DNA of 64,000 nucleotides from an uncultured Prevotellaceae bacterium (GTDB lineage: Bacteria; Bacteroidota; Bacteroidia; Bacteroidales; Bacteroidaceae), in NCBI GenBank assembly GCA_947167455.1, contig CAMVIB010000010.1:1-64000 (forward strand), written 5' to 3'. The notes under the pieces are model-generated. The model saw nothing but the letters and a program-made list of their open reading frames with translations, was not told the origin of the DNA and did not search any database. Below are positions 36,961 to 45,510 of this stretch, piece after piece. Each line of letters opens with the position of its first letter. The stretch's first letter is position 1. A program made the translations under genes and the position numbers.

Positions 36961-37856
36961 AGCAGCTGATACTGACACTTATACTCCTCATCGCCGGGCT
37001 GCCGGCGGCAGCGCAGGAACTCAACGCCCGCGTTTCCATCAACCGCTCGCAGGTGTCCAACACCAAGTCAGGAGTCTTCGAAGCTCTTGAACAGCAGCTG
37101 ACGCGTCTCCTCAACGAGCGTAAGTGGACGGAGCTGCAGTTCCGCGAGAACGAGCGCATACAGTGCTCGTTCAACATCACCGTCAACGCCTATAGCGAGA
37201 CCGACAACTCCTTCCAGTGCAACCTTCTTGTGGCTGCCGTGAGGCCGGTGTGGGGCTCGTCATACACCACAACAACGTTCAACATGAACGACAAAGACTT
37301 CAACTTCAACTTCCAGGAGTTCGACCAGCTGGAGTGGCGGTCTGAGCAGATTGACAACAATCTTACTGCCGTAATCGCTTATTGGGTATATTTCCTCATC
37401 GGAATGGATCTCGACTCGTTCTCGCCGATGGGCGGCACCGACATGTTCCACATAGCCCAAGATATATGCACGGCAGCCGACGGCCTCGGCTTCTCGGGAT
37501 GGAAAGCCTTCGGCGACAGCAAGAATCGCTATGCCATCGTCAACGATTATGTCGATGGAGCCATGGAGCCTCTGCGACAGATGCAGTACGACTACTACCG
37601 CAAGGGTCTCGACCACGCCAGCGAGAACGCCGACGAGGCCCGCGCTGCCGTCGGAGAGGCACTTAAGCTCCTCAAGCAGGCTCATGAGGCAAAGACCATG
37701 AGTCAGCTGCCAGTCATCTTCACCGACTTCAAGCGCGACGAGCTGGTGAGCATCTACAGCGGCCACGGCTCGGGCAGCGAGCGCGAGGCGGTCTATGACA
37801 TACTCTTCCGTATCAACCCCTCGCAGAACACTTACTGGGAGAAAATCAAGCAGTAG
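36957..37856 (+). CDS. DUF4835 family periplasmic/envelope protein
   Basis: This 299-residue protein has a signal peptide (LILTLILLIAGLPAAAQ, Q-rule cleavage before Gln-Glu). The family is conserved in Bacteroidota immediately between coaBC and recN, as here; a Porphyromonas relative has been associated with type IX secretion (PorD), which I mention with low confidence. Features are an N-terminal NARVSINRSQV strand region and a central LIGMDLDSFSPMGG segment. Translation is coupled to coaBC. Confidence 0.85.
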   Translation: MKQLILTLILLIAGLPAAAQELNARVSINRSQVSNTKSGVFEALEQQLTRLLNERKWTELQFRENERIQCSFNITVNAYSETDNSFQCNLLVAAVRPVWGSSYTTTTFNMNDKDFNFNFQEFDQLEWRSEQIDNNLTAVIAYWVYFLIGMDLDSFSPMGGTDMFHIAQDICTAADGLGFSGWKAFGDSKNRYAIVNDYVDGAMEPLRQMQYDYYRKGLDHASENADEARAAVGEALKLLKQAHEAKTMSQLPVIFTDFKRDELVSIYSGHGSGSEREAVYDILFRINPSQNTYWEKIKQ

Positions 37857-37905
37857 CAGTCACTCTGACGGCTTTCTACAATGTTATTACCCGATAGAAT
37901 TACAG

Positions 37906-39576
37906 GTGTTACAATCTCTTAGAATACAGAACTATGCACTCATTGCCTCGCTCGACATACGCCTCGAACGGGGCTTCACCGTCATTACCGGCGAGACAGG
38001 TGCCGGCAAGAGCATTCTTCTCGGAGCAATAGGTCTGCTGCTGGGACAGCGTGCCGATGCTCGCATGGTGAAGAACGGCGCCACACGATGCCTCATTGAG
38101 GCCGAGTTCAATCTTAAAGGCTATGGCATGGCAGATTTCTTCGAACGCCACGAACTGGATTTCGATGGCGAGGAGTGCATCATCCGCCGCGAACTCACCG
38201 CGGCGGGAAAAAGCCGTGCCTTCATCAACGACACACCGGCTCAGGTGGCAACCCTGCGTGAGCTCGGCGCACGCCTCATCGACGTACATTCGCAACACCA
38301 GAACCTGCTGCTCGCTCAGGAGGACTTCCAGATGAATGTCGTTGACATTGTGTCCCACAATGCCGACGTCCGTCAGCGCTATGCTCAACTCTATGCCGAC
38401 TATGTTGCCGCCCGCCGTCGTCTTGACGAAGCCGAGCAGGCACTGGCAGACGCACGTAAGGATGAGGATTATCTTAGGTTCCAGCTCGCGCAGCTCGATG
38501 AGCTGCAACTCGCGCCTGGCCGTCAGGAAGAGAGCGAGCAGGAGGCTCGCCGCCTCGAACATGCAGAGGACATCATACGCACGCTGTGGGCGACGCGGGT
38601 TCTGCTGCATGCCGACGACGGACAGGGAGCCGTGGCTGCCGTGCGCGAGGCATCACGCCAGGTGGGCAGCATAGCCTCCCTTCTTCCTGCTGCCGATGAG
38701 TTGGCGCAGCGTCTCGACTCATGCTACATCGAATTGCGAGATGTAGCCGACGAACTTGAGGCACAGGCCTCGCACATCGATACCGATCCAGCTCGGCTGC
38801 AGACCCTCAATGACTGGCTCAGCCAGCTGTATTCGGCCATGCAGAAGCACCATCTGCAGACCGAGCAGCAGCTCATCGAGTTGACAGCAGATTTCCGTTC
38901 GAGGCTGGAGGCCGTGGATGGTGGCGACGAAAACATCGCCGAGCTGCGCAGGCAACTCGATGCCGCAACGCAGGCCGTTCGAGAACAGGGCGAAATGCTC
39001 ACCCTCTCGCGCCGTAAGGCAGCAGCCGAGGTCGAACGTCTCCTGCACGAATACCTCAAACCCCTCGGCATTCCCAACGTGACGTTCAGCGTGAGCTTCT
39101 CGCCGCTGCCACAGCCGTCGCCGTCGGGACTCGACGAGGTCTGTTTCCTCTTCTCTGCCAACCGCGGCATGTCGCCTCAACCCATTGCCGAGGTGGCGTC
39201 GGGTGGTGAGATAGCGCGCGTGATGTTGTCGCTCAAAGCCATCATCAGCGCCTCCGTGAGCATGCCCACAATCATCTTCGATGAGATAGACACGGGCGTC
39301 AGCGGACATATCGCTGAGAGCATGGCACGCATCATGCGACAGATGGGTGAGGGCGGACGACAGGTAATCTCCATAACCCACCTGCCACAGATTGCCGCTA
39401 TGGGACAGTACCATTTCCGTGTCTTCAAGCAAGACACCACGGACGACACCACGTCGCACATCGAGGCCCTGTCCGACGACCAACGCGTCACAGAGATTGC
39501 CCACATGCTCAGCGGCTCTGAGCTGACGGAGGCTGCCATCGGCAACGCACGAGCGCTGCTCAATGCCAATGCTTAG
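37906..39576 (+). CDS. recN: DNA repair protein RecN
   Basis: This 556-residue SMC-like ATPase acts in double-strand-break repair. Walker A is VITGETGAGKSILLGAIGLL, a long coiled coil (about 170-380) follows, and the ABC signature VASGGEIARVMLSLK and Walker B IIFDEIDTGVSG lie near the end. The GTG at 37906 is chosen: it yields the conserved start LQSLRIQNYALI and lies after the DUF4835 stop, whereas the frame back to 37795 overlaps that gene. Confidence 0.95.
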   Translation: MLQSLRIQNYALIASLDIRLERGFTVITGETGAGKSILLGAIGLLLGQRADARMVKNGATRCLIEAEFNLKGYGMADFFERHELDFDGEECIIRRELTAAGKSRAFINDTPAQVATLRELGARLIDVHSQHQNLLLAQEDFQMNVVDIVSHNADVRQRYAQLYADYVAARRRLDEAEQALADARKDEDYLRFQLAQLDELQLAPGRQEESEQEARRLEHAEDIIRTLWATRVLLHADDGQGAVAAVREASRQVGSIASLLPAADELAQRLDSCYIELRDVADELEAQASHIDTDPARLQTLNDWLSQLYSAMQKHHLQTEQQLIELTADFRSRLEAVDGGDENIAELRRQLDAATQAVREQGEMLTLSRRKAAAEVERLLHEYLKPLGIPNVTFSVSFSPLPQPSPSGLDEVCFLFSANRGMSPQPIAEVASGGEIARVMLSLKAIISASVSMPTIIFDEIDTGVSGHIAESMARIMRQMGEGGRQVISITHLPQIAAMGQYHFRVFKQDTTDDTTSHIEALSDDQRVTEIAHMLSGSELTEAAIGNARALLNANA

Positions 39577-39624
39577 TTATCACGAACAGAAAAAATGATA
39601 CTATCCTCAGATACTATTTCAGAA

Positions 39625-41289
39625 ATGAAGCATCGCATATCATACATCCTATTGGCCATGGCCATGCTGTTCCCCATGCCAGCGGCTGCACAGAAATGGT
39701 TCAAGCGTGTTCGTAAGGCGCAGGTCAACATCTTAGCCTATGATGCCGCCGGACAGTTGCTGCACACCACCAACGGCGTCTTCGTTGACGACCGTGGCAC
39801 CGTGCTCACCGACTATGCCTCACTGCGTGGCGCTGCCCGTGCCGTGGCTATCGACGAAGGCGGTCACGAGATGCCCGTGATGAGCGTCGTCGGAGCGTCG
39901 TCGCTCTACGATGTCGTGAGCCTGCGCGTGGATGCGCGCAAACCCGCAGCGCTGAACGTGGCTCCGACCATCCCGTCTCAGGGTGAGACGGTTTATATCA
40001 TGCCATACCTCGGCAACCGCTCCGGTGTGGCCACGGAGACGACGGTCGTCGAGGCAAAGATATTCGATGAGCTATACGCCTACATCACCATGCCTGTTAC
40101 GCTGCCCGAACGCAGCACTTCGGTGCCGGTGCTTAATGCCGAAGGGCAGTTGCTGGGCTTGCTGCAGCTCTCTGCACAGAAGGACAAGGAACAATCGTTC
40201 TGCCTGTCGGCACCCTACGCCATGAGTCTCAGGGCGACGGCCATCTCGGCCACGAACTCCGACTATCGCGACATACACATCCGCAAGCAGCTGCCCGACG
40301 ATGCGTCGCAGGCTGCCAGCTTCATATATCTTATAGGTACGCGCGACACCACGCTCTATCTCGACTATGCCGCCGATTTCATCCGTCAGTTTCCCACGGA
40401 GCCTACAGGCTACGTCATGCGAGGTGAGATGTTAACAGAGTGCGGACGTCTCGACGAGGCCGAGCAGGCTTGGCATGACGGGTTAGACGCCAAGGCTCCT
40501 GCCGACGAGTTGCTCTACTCGCGCGCCCGTTCTGTCTATGCACGGTTGCAGACCCATTCCGAGCAGCCCGACTTCTGGACACTCGGACATGCCCTCGAAG
40601 ATGCTCGTGCTGCCTATGATGCACGCCCTCTGCCCGTCTATACCGCTCTGCAGGGCCACATACTCTATGCTCTGCAACGCTACGACGAGGCCTGTGAGCA
40701 CTTCCTCAGTGTGACACACACTAACCTGCGGTCGGCCGACTACTTCCTGTATGCCGCACAGTGCCAGCAGATGAAGGCTGACACCATCGCTGCCCTCGAA
40801 CTACAAGACAGCGCCGTGGCCTGCTTCACCAAGCCATACATGGCCGAGGCTGCTCCTTCGCTGCTCGTCAGAGCTCAGACGCTGCTATCACTCAACCGCT
40901 TCCGCGAGGCCGTGGCCGACCTCAACGAATACGAGCATCTGAAGCTCGACGCCGTCAACGCCAACTTCTACTACCAGCGTGCCCAGGCCGAACTGCAGTG
41001 CCGCATGTTCCAGCAGGCCCTGTCCGACCTCGAACGTGCGGCACGCATGTCGCCCGACGACCCTGTCCTGCGTGCCGAGCTGGCAGCGGTAAACTTCCGC
41101 CTGAACCAGGTGGATGATGCCATCGTCGTGGCACGCGAGGCCATTCGCCTCGACCCGGAATTTGGCGATGCACATCGCATACTCGGAGTGTGCCTGCGGG
41201 CCAAAGGTCAGAAAGCCGATGCCGATGCCGCCTTGCAGCGCGCTGCCGACCTCGGCGATCAGATGGCCAAACAGCTCCTACAGAAATGA
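39625..41289 (+). CDS. Secreted protein: degenerate trypsin-like domain plus TPR repeats
   Basis: This 554-residue protein has a signal peptide (MLFPMPAAAQ). Residues about 30-190 follow the HtrA-like double-barrel pattern (GVFVDDRGTVLTD, LYDVVSLRV, VPVLNAEGQLLGLLQLS). The catalytic His position reads TDYASL instead of TNxHV, and the Ser region is RSTSVPVL rather than GNSGGP. The rest (about 210-554) is a series of tetratricopeptide repeats. It is probably a non-catalytic periplasmic scaffold. The ATG at 39625 is chosen for the signal peptide. It overlaps rlmH by 4 bp. Confidence 0.82.
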   Translation: MKHRISYILLAMAMLFPMPAAAQKWFKRVRKAQVNILAYDAAGQLLHTTNGVFVDDRGTVLTDYASLRGAARAVAIDEGGHEMPVMSVVGASSLYDVVSLRVDARKPAALNVAPTIPSQGETVYIMPYLGNRSGVATETTVVEAKIFDELYAYITMPVTLPERSTSVPVLNAEGQLLGLLQLSAQKDKEQSFCLSAPYAMSLRATAISATNSDYRDIHIRKQLPDDASQAASFIYLIGTRDTTLYLDYAADFIRQFPTEPTGYVMRGEMLTECGRLDEAEQAWHDGLDAKAPADELLYSRARSVYARLQTHSEQPDFWTLGHALEDARAAYDARPLPVYTALQGHILYALQRYDEACEHFLSVTHTNLRSADYFLYAAQCQQMKADTIAALELQDSAVACFTKPYMAEAAPSLLVRAQTLLSLNRFREAVADLNEYEHLKLDAVNANFYYQRAQAELQCRMFQQALSDLERAARMSPDDPVLRAELAAVNFRLNQVDDAIVVAREAIRLDPEFGDAHRILGVCLRAKGQKADADAALQRAADLGDQMAKQLLQK

Positions 41290-41759
41290 AAGCAGTACTC
41301 ATTGTCATAGGTCGTACCACCGACAGACGTCTGCAGGAGCTTACTGACGACTACGTGGAGCGTATCTCACACTATATGCCGTTCTCCATTGACGTCATAC
41401 CCGAGCTGCGGCAGACGAAGGCGCTGAGTCCCGAACAGCAGAAGGCAGCCGAGGCCGACATGTTGCGCACGCGCCTGCAGCAGGGCGACCGCCTTGTGCT
41501 CCTCGACGAGCATGGCACAGAGCGTCGCTCCATGGAGTTTGCCCGCTGGTTGCAGAAACGATTGGCGGCAGGGGGGCGACGGCTTGTCTTCGTCGTGGGC
41601 GGGCCATACGGCTTCGACACCTCCATCCACGACCTTGCCGACGAGGAAATCTCTCTCTCACAGATGACATTCTCACACCAACTCATCCGGCTCCTTATGG
41701 TCGAACAGCTTTATCGTGCCAACACCATACTGCGTGGCGAGCCATACCATCACGAATAA
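41286..41759 (+). CDS. rlmH: 23S rRNA (pseudouridine1915-N3)-methyltransferase
   Basis: This 157-residue SPOUT enzyme modifies helix 69 of 23S rRNA. It begins MKAVLIVIGRT and shows the family motifs FVVGGPYGF (SAM knot) and LSQMTFSHQLIRLLMVEQLYRA, ending RGEPYHHE. Length matches RlmH exactly. The start ATG overlaps the upstream stop as ATGA. Confidence 0.97.
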   Translation: MKAVLIVIGRTTDRRLQELTDDYVERISHYMPFSIDVIPELRQTKALSPEQQKAAEADMLRTRLQQGDRLVLLDEHGTERRSMEFARWLQKRLAAGGRRLVFVVGGPYGFDTSIHDLADEEISLSQMTFSHQLIRLLMVEQLYRANTILRGEPYHHE

Positions 41760-41771
41760 CTCAAAAAACAA

Positions 41772-42083
41772 ATGCTTATCACCTTTAACCCCATCGGACT
41801 CATCATTGGCCTTGCCACATTCATGTGTATCGGTATTTTCCACCCCGTGGTCATCAAGGCTGAATACTACTTCGGCCGCCAATGCTGGTGGGCTTTCCTC
41901 CTTGCCGGCATCATGGGCATTGCCGCATCACTCATCGTTGACAACGAGTACGCCAGCATCATCCTTGGTGTGTTCGCTTTCTCGTCGCTATGGGGGATAA
42001 TCGAGCTGCGCCAGCAGCATGAACGTGTACGCAAGGGTTGGTTCCCGATGAATCCGAAACGCAAGCAAGAATATGAGAAATAA
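41772..42083 (+). CDS. DUF4491 family small membrane protein
   Basis: This 103-residue protein has three hydrophobic segments (about 5-25, 38-52, 57-76) and a basic C-terminal tail (KGWFPMNPKRKQEYEK). It fits the DUF4491 family of small inner-membrane proteins found in Bacteroidales. Function unknown. Its end overlaps the next gene by 11 bp. Confidence 0.8.
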   Translation: MLITFNPIGLIIGLATFMCIGIFHPVVIKAEYYFGRQCWWAFLLAGIMGIAASLIVDNEYASIILGVFAFSSLWGIIELRQQHERVRKGWFPMNPKRKQEYEK

Positions 42084-43020
42084 GACAGGCGAAGAGTATG
42101 CTCGCTCCAAGTACCGCGAGTTCACCGTTCGCGAAGAGACGACTCTTCTCGACTTCCTTATGACGGCCATGGATGGAATATCGCGTAACAAGGCCAAGGA
42201 TATCCTTTCCGGTCACGGTGTGACCGTTGATCGCCGACAGACGACACGCTTCGACGAGCCGCTGCAGCCCGGACAGGTGGTTCGCGTGACCCGCCACAAG
42301 GGCGGCACGCAACTCAACAACAAGTACGTCAGCATCGTCTATGAAGACCCAGACCTCATCGTCATCGAGAAGGCCGTGGGCATACTGTCGATGGCAGCCA
42401 CCGCCAAGCAGTACTCTGTGAAGGACGTCCTCGACGAGTACTTCGAGCGTCGCCACTTCAAGTGCACGGCTCACGTCGTGCACCGTCTGGACCGTGACAC
42501 CAGTGGCCTGATGATTTATGCCAAGAACATTGAGACGGCGCAGGTGCTTGAGGACAACTGGCATGACATCGTGTATGACCGCCGCTATGTGGCAGTACTC
42601 GACGGCATCGTTGAGCACGAGGGCGGAACCATTGAGTCGTGGCTCAAGGACAACAAAGCCTATGTCACCTACTCATCACCCTCAGACCCCGGCGGAGGCA
42701 AGTATGCCGTCACACACTACCATCGTCTGCGTACGAGCGACCGCGCGTCGCTCGTGGAATTCAAGCTCGATACGGGTCGCAAGAATCAGATTCGCGTTCA
42801 CTCACAGCTCATGGGGCATCCCATTCTCGGCGACCGTAAATATGGCTATCTGCCCACACCCGACCATCCGGAGCAACGATTCCTGCCAGACCCCGTGGGC
42901 AGGCTCTGCCTCCATGCCTACCGCCTGCACTTCTATCACCCCCGGACAGGCGAGCGCATGGTCTTCGACAGCCCCATCCCGCGCGAATTCAACCGGCTCG
43001 TCATCAACAATGGAATTTAG
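42073..43020 (+). CDS. RluA/RluD-family pseudouridine synthase
   Basis: This 315-residue enzyme has an N-terminal S4-like RNA-binding domain (ETTLLDFLMTAMDG ... LQPGQVVRV). The catalytic domain carries HRLDRDTSGLMIYAK, whose Asp is the nucleophile. GRKNQIRVHSQLMGHPILGD is the conserved substrate loop. It modifies an rRNA or tRNA uridine; the site cannot be assigned. It is the last gene of the dnaN series and is followed directly by repeat R3. Confidence 0.93.
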   Translation: MRNKTGEEYARSKYREFTVREETTLLDFLMTAMDGISRNKAKDILSGHGVTVDRRQTTRFDEPLQPGQVVRVTRHKGGTQLNNKYVSIVYEDPDLIVIEKAVGILSMAATAKQYSVKDVLDEYFERRHFKCTAHVVHRLDRDTSGLMIYAKNIETAQVLEDNWHDIVYDRRYVAVLDGIVEHEGGTIESWLKDNKAYVTYSSPSDPGGGKYAVTHYHRLRTSDRASLVEFKLDTGRKNQIRVHSQLMGHPILGDRKYGYLPTPDHPEQRFLPDPVGRLCLHAYRLHFYHPRTGERMVFDSPIPREFNRLVINNGI

Positions 43021-43225
43021 TCGGCTGCGGCTCGGGCATTAAAGCAAGCTTTATGCCGCTCACCTTGCACGAGATTTCGGCATCTTTTGCCTCCAATCCC
43101 TTGCGCTCGACCTTTGGTCGCTTCGACACGTCGAAGAACCGTAGCCCGCTACGCTTCGGCGGCCTTGAAGTCAAATCTGCTCGAAAATAGCCTAAAAGCA
43201 ATTCAAAGTTAATTTATAGAACCCA
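43021..43225. repeat. Intergenic repeat, copy R3
   Basis: The element begins directly at the pseudouridine-synthase stop and is the reverse orientation of R2. It contains a bulged hairpin GGCATTAAAGC / GCTTTATGCC, the 17-mer ATTTCGGCATCTTTTGC (43074-43090) and ends with AATTTATAGAACCCA. No gene is seen between 43021 and 43275. Confidence 0.75.
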
Positions 43226-43275
43226 CCTTAATAAATTCTCTCTAATCACACCTCATCGATCAACAAGTGTCTATT

Positions 43276-45498
43276 ATGAAGAAAATCATCCTCGACAGAC
43301 TCCTGCTGAAATGTCATATCATGGCTGAGAGTCAGCCTGTGCCATATCGTAGAATCCTGCTCGACATGGCTGCTGAACCAGAAAAACGGCTGCTGCCTGC
43401 CATACGTGGTGAGATGAACTTGGTGAGAATCCGCTATGTCGGCTCATACAATGTGAAAAACCTCAGAACGCTTCTCAATGAGCTGAAGAACTATCTCAAA
43501 CGTCTTGAGGCTTATCCTGCCGATGCCAACGGCGACCCCGACTATAAGAAGTTCGATAAGGATATTTTCTATTTCGACGACCTCGAACCATGGATGGAAC
43601 GGCGCGTACAGCTACTCTATGACAAGATGTTCAATGAAATCCCCGATTCGCGCGCACGTCACATCTTAGCTGACTATGACTATCTCGACTATAAGAAAAC
43701 AGAAGTCTTCTATCAGTTTCCTCAATACCTCTATCGTATGCGCGGGGCAGGCGAAAATAGCGTACGTGTCTTAAAGCAGTTTCTCGACGATTTCCAAAAG
43801 GCTTATCGTGAGATAGCGGCCGATGGCGGCGAGCGTGCCCACAAGCTCTATGACATCGGTGTCGAATACCCCTTTCTCACTGACGAGGAGGTGGAGTTTG
43901 TCTATGACTTCCTGCACGCCGAAGGACGGTATCCTGTTTTCTTCCTGGCACGTCGGTTCATGCAGGCCTCGACGCTTCGCGGCGTCAGAGCCTATGCCCG
44001 CTACAACGGCATCTTTGGCCGTTTCGAGTCGCTGAGTGACCTCGCCGGCGAGCTCGGTGTGACATTGGAGCGCGTTCGCCAGCTGTCGAAGATAGACATC
44101 GGGAAGTTTGACACTATGACATGGGATGTCGGACGTTGGGCTGCGCTGCCGGGCTTCGACCATACATTCATCACCCCGACATCCATAGGCTGGAACCATC
44201 TCGCCGAGGCCGAGCATGTCGGCGACATGAGCTTCTATGCTGCGCTGTCGCTCATCGCTCTGCTACGCCCGTTAGTCATCGTGTCACTCAACCGCGACGG
44301 GCGGCATGCCAACAGTCGGCGCAACGCCATGTCCGAGTGGGAAGAACCATTCATGCTCTTCGCACACGATGCCGCTGTCACGGGTGTCAACTTCACGGAG
44401 ATGCTTCGTTTCGTGACACACGAGGCGGCGTTGGCACGCATCGAAGATACACACCTCTCCATGTCGAAGCTTATTGACGATTGTACTCAGCAACCTTTGG
44501 ACCCCGCGCTGCGAGCCCAGGTGCTGAGGGTAGTGACGGAGTTGCTGTCGGCATTGTCGGGCGTGGAAATACATGGCGACGACATCACCGTTCGTGCCAA
44601 CCACATCAATTACATCGCAGACATCTACAATATCATCCGCCAGCGTGGCGAAGCCATGACGATAGGTGAGATATATGACGCCTTTCGCCAGATGCACCCC
44701 GATGACCATCATACCAACAGCACATTCCTGCGCAGTTACATGCTTGCTGACGAACGCTTTGAGGCCGTAGGCCGTAAGTCAACCTATCAGCTCAAGGAGT
44801 GGAAGCGTTTCTCTGGCGGACTCATGGAGTTGGCCTTAAACCTCGTCACCGCCAACGGCGGTCCTATGCTCACCGAAGAGCTTAGCCGGCAGATGTACGA
44901 GCTGCGGCCGTCATCCACCTTCAAGAGCTGCATGTCAACAGTATATCTCGCTGTGCAGAAAGGCCTTCTCAGGTATCTCATCACCGACGAGCATTCGTCA
45001 GTGTCGAGCTACGTGGCCCTTGCTGCCGACGAGCTGCCGGAGGGCTTCTGGCCATCGCCTATCGATAAGGCCGGGGCCATAGCTGGCCTGCGACGTTTCT
45101 TAGGCAAGTACCAACGCTGGCCTTTCGACCAGCGTAAGGACGGAGTGGAGGCACAGCTCTACTATGCCTACTACAAGTACACCCGTAAGATGAATCTGCC
45201 GCAGGAGGAGGTGCAGAGCTTCATCGATTCCATCACCGACAAGCACCCCCTTGACTATCCTCACACGAGGCACGACCTTGCCTACCTCAACAACTGCCGA
45301 AAGTTCAAGGACTATGTGTCCCGTCATCATGCCATGCCACGTTACAGCGACTGCCCGTCACTCTGCGTCTGGTATCGTAATGTCACCACAAAGAACCGTC
45401 CCGCCGATCCTTTCCGTAAGTATCATCTGCAATGGCTCGACACTATGCTGCACCGCTATCTTGACCGACAGGCCATGCCGGACACTGACGGCCAATGA
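43276..45498 (+). CDS. Large protein with sigma-region-4-like and winged-helix domains
   Basis: This 740-residue cytoplasmic protein is not one I recognise. Residues about 250-271 (LSDLAGELGVTLERVRQL) resemble the HTH of sigma70 region 4. Residues about 441-508 (YIADIYNIIRQRGEAMTIGEI, then FLRSYMLADERFEAVGRKSTY) have the pattern of a HARE-HTH winged helix, and about 514-575 look like a second winged helix. The N-terminal 200 residues are helical, and the C-terminal 150 are Tyr/Trp-rich and basic. No nuclease or ATPase motif is visible. It converges on the RING-type gene with 12 bp between stops. Confidence 0.75.
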   Translation: MKKIILDRLLLKCHIMAESQPVPYRRILLDMAAEPEKRLLPAIRGEMNLVRIRYVGSYNVKNLRTLLNELKNYLKRLEAYPADANGDPDYKKFDKDIFYFDDLEPWMERRVQLLYDKMFNEIPDSRARHILADYDYLDYKKTEVFYQFPQYLYRMRGAGENSVRVLKQFLDDFQKAYREIAADGGERAHKLYDIGVEYPFLTDEEVEFVYDFLHAEGRYPVFFLARRFMQASTLRGVRAYARYNGIFGRFESLSDLAGELGVTLERVRQLSKIDIGKFDTMTWDVGRWAALPGFDHTFITPTSIGWNHLAEAEHVGDMSFYAALSLIALLRPLVIVSLNRDGRHANSRRNAMSEWEEPFMLFAHDAAVTGVNFTEMLRFVTHEAALARIEDTHLSMSKLIDDCTQQPLDPALRAQVLRVVTELLSALSGVEIHGDDITVRANHINYIADIYNIIRQRGEAMTIGEIYDAFRQMHPDDHHTNSTFLRSYMLADERFEAVGRKSTYQLKEWKRFSGGLMELALNLVTANGGPMLTEELSRQMYELRPSSTFKSCMSTVYLAVQKGLLRYLITDEHSSVSSYVALAADELPEGFWPSPIDKAGAIAGLRRFLGKYQRWPFDQRKDGVEAQLYYAYYKYTRKMNLPQEEVQSFIDSITDKHPLDYPHTRHDLAYLNNCRKFKDYVSRHHAMPRYSDCPSLCVWYRNVTTKNRPADPFRKYHLQWLDTMLHRYLDRQAMPDTDGQ

Positions 45499-45510
45499 CC
45501 GCCGCTGCGC

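Noticed and set aside
39625-40290. Active HtrA-like serine protease
   Set aside because: The catalytic His position and the GNSGG loop are not conserved, so activity is not supported.
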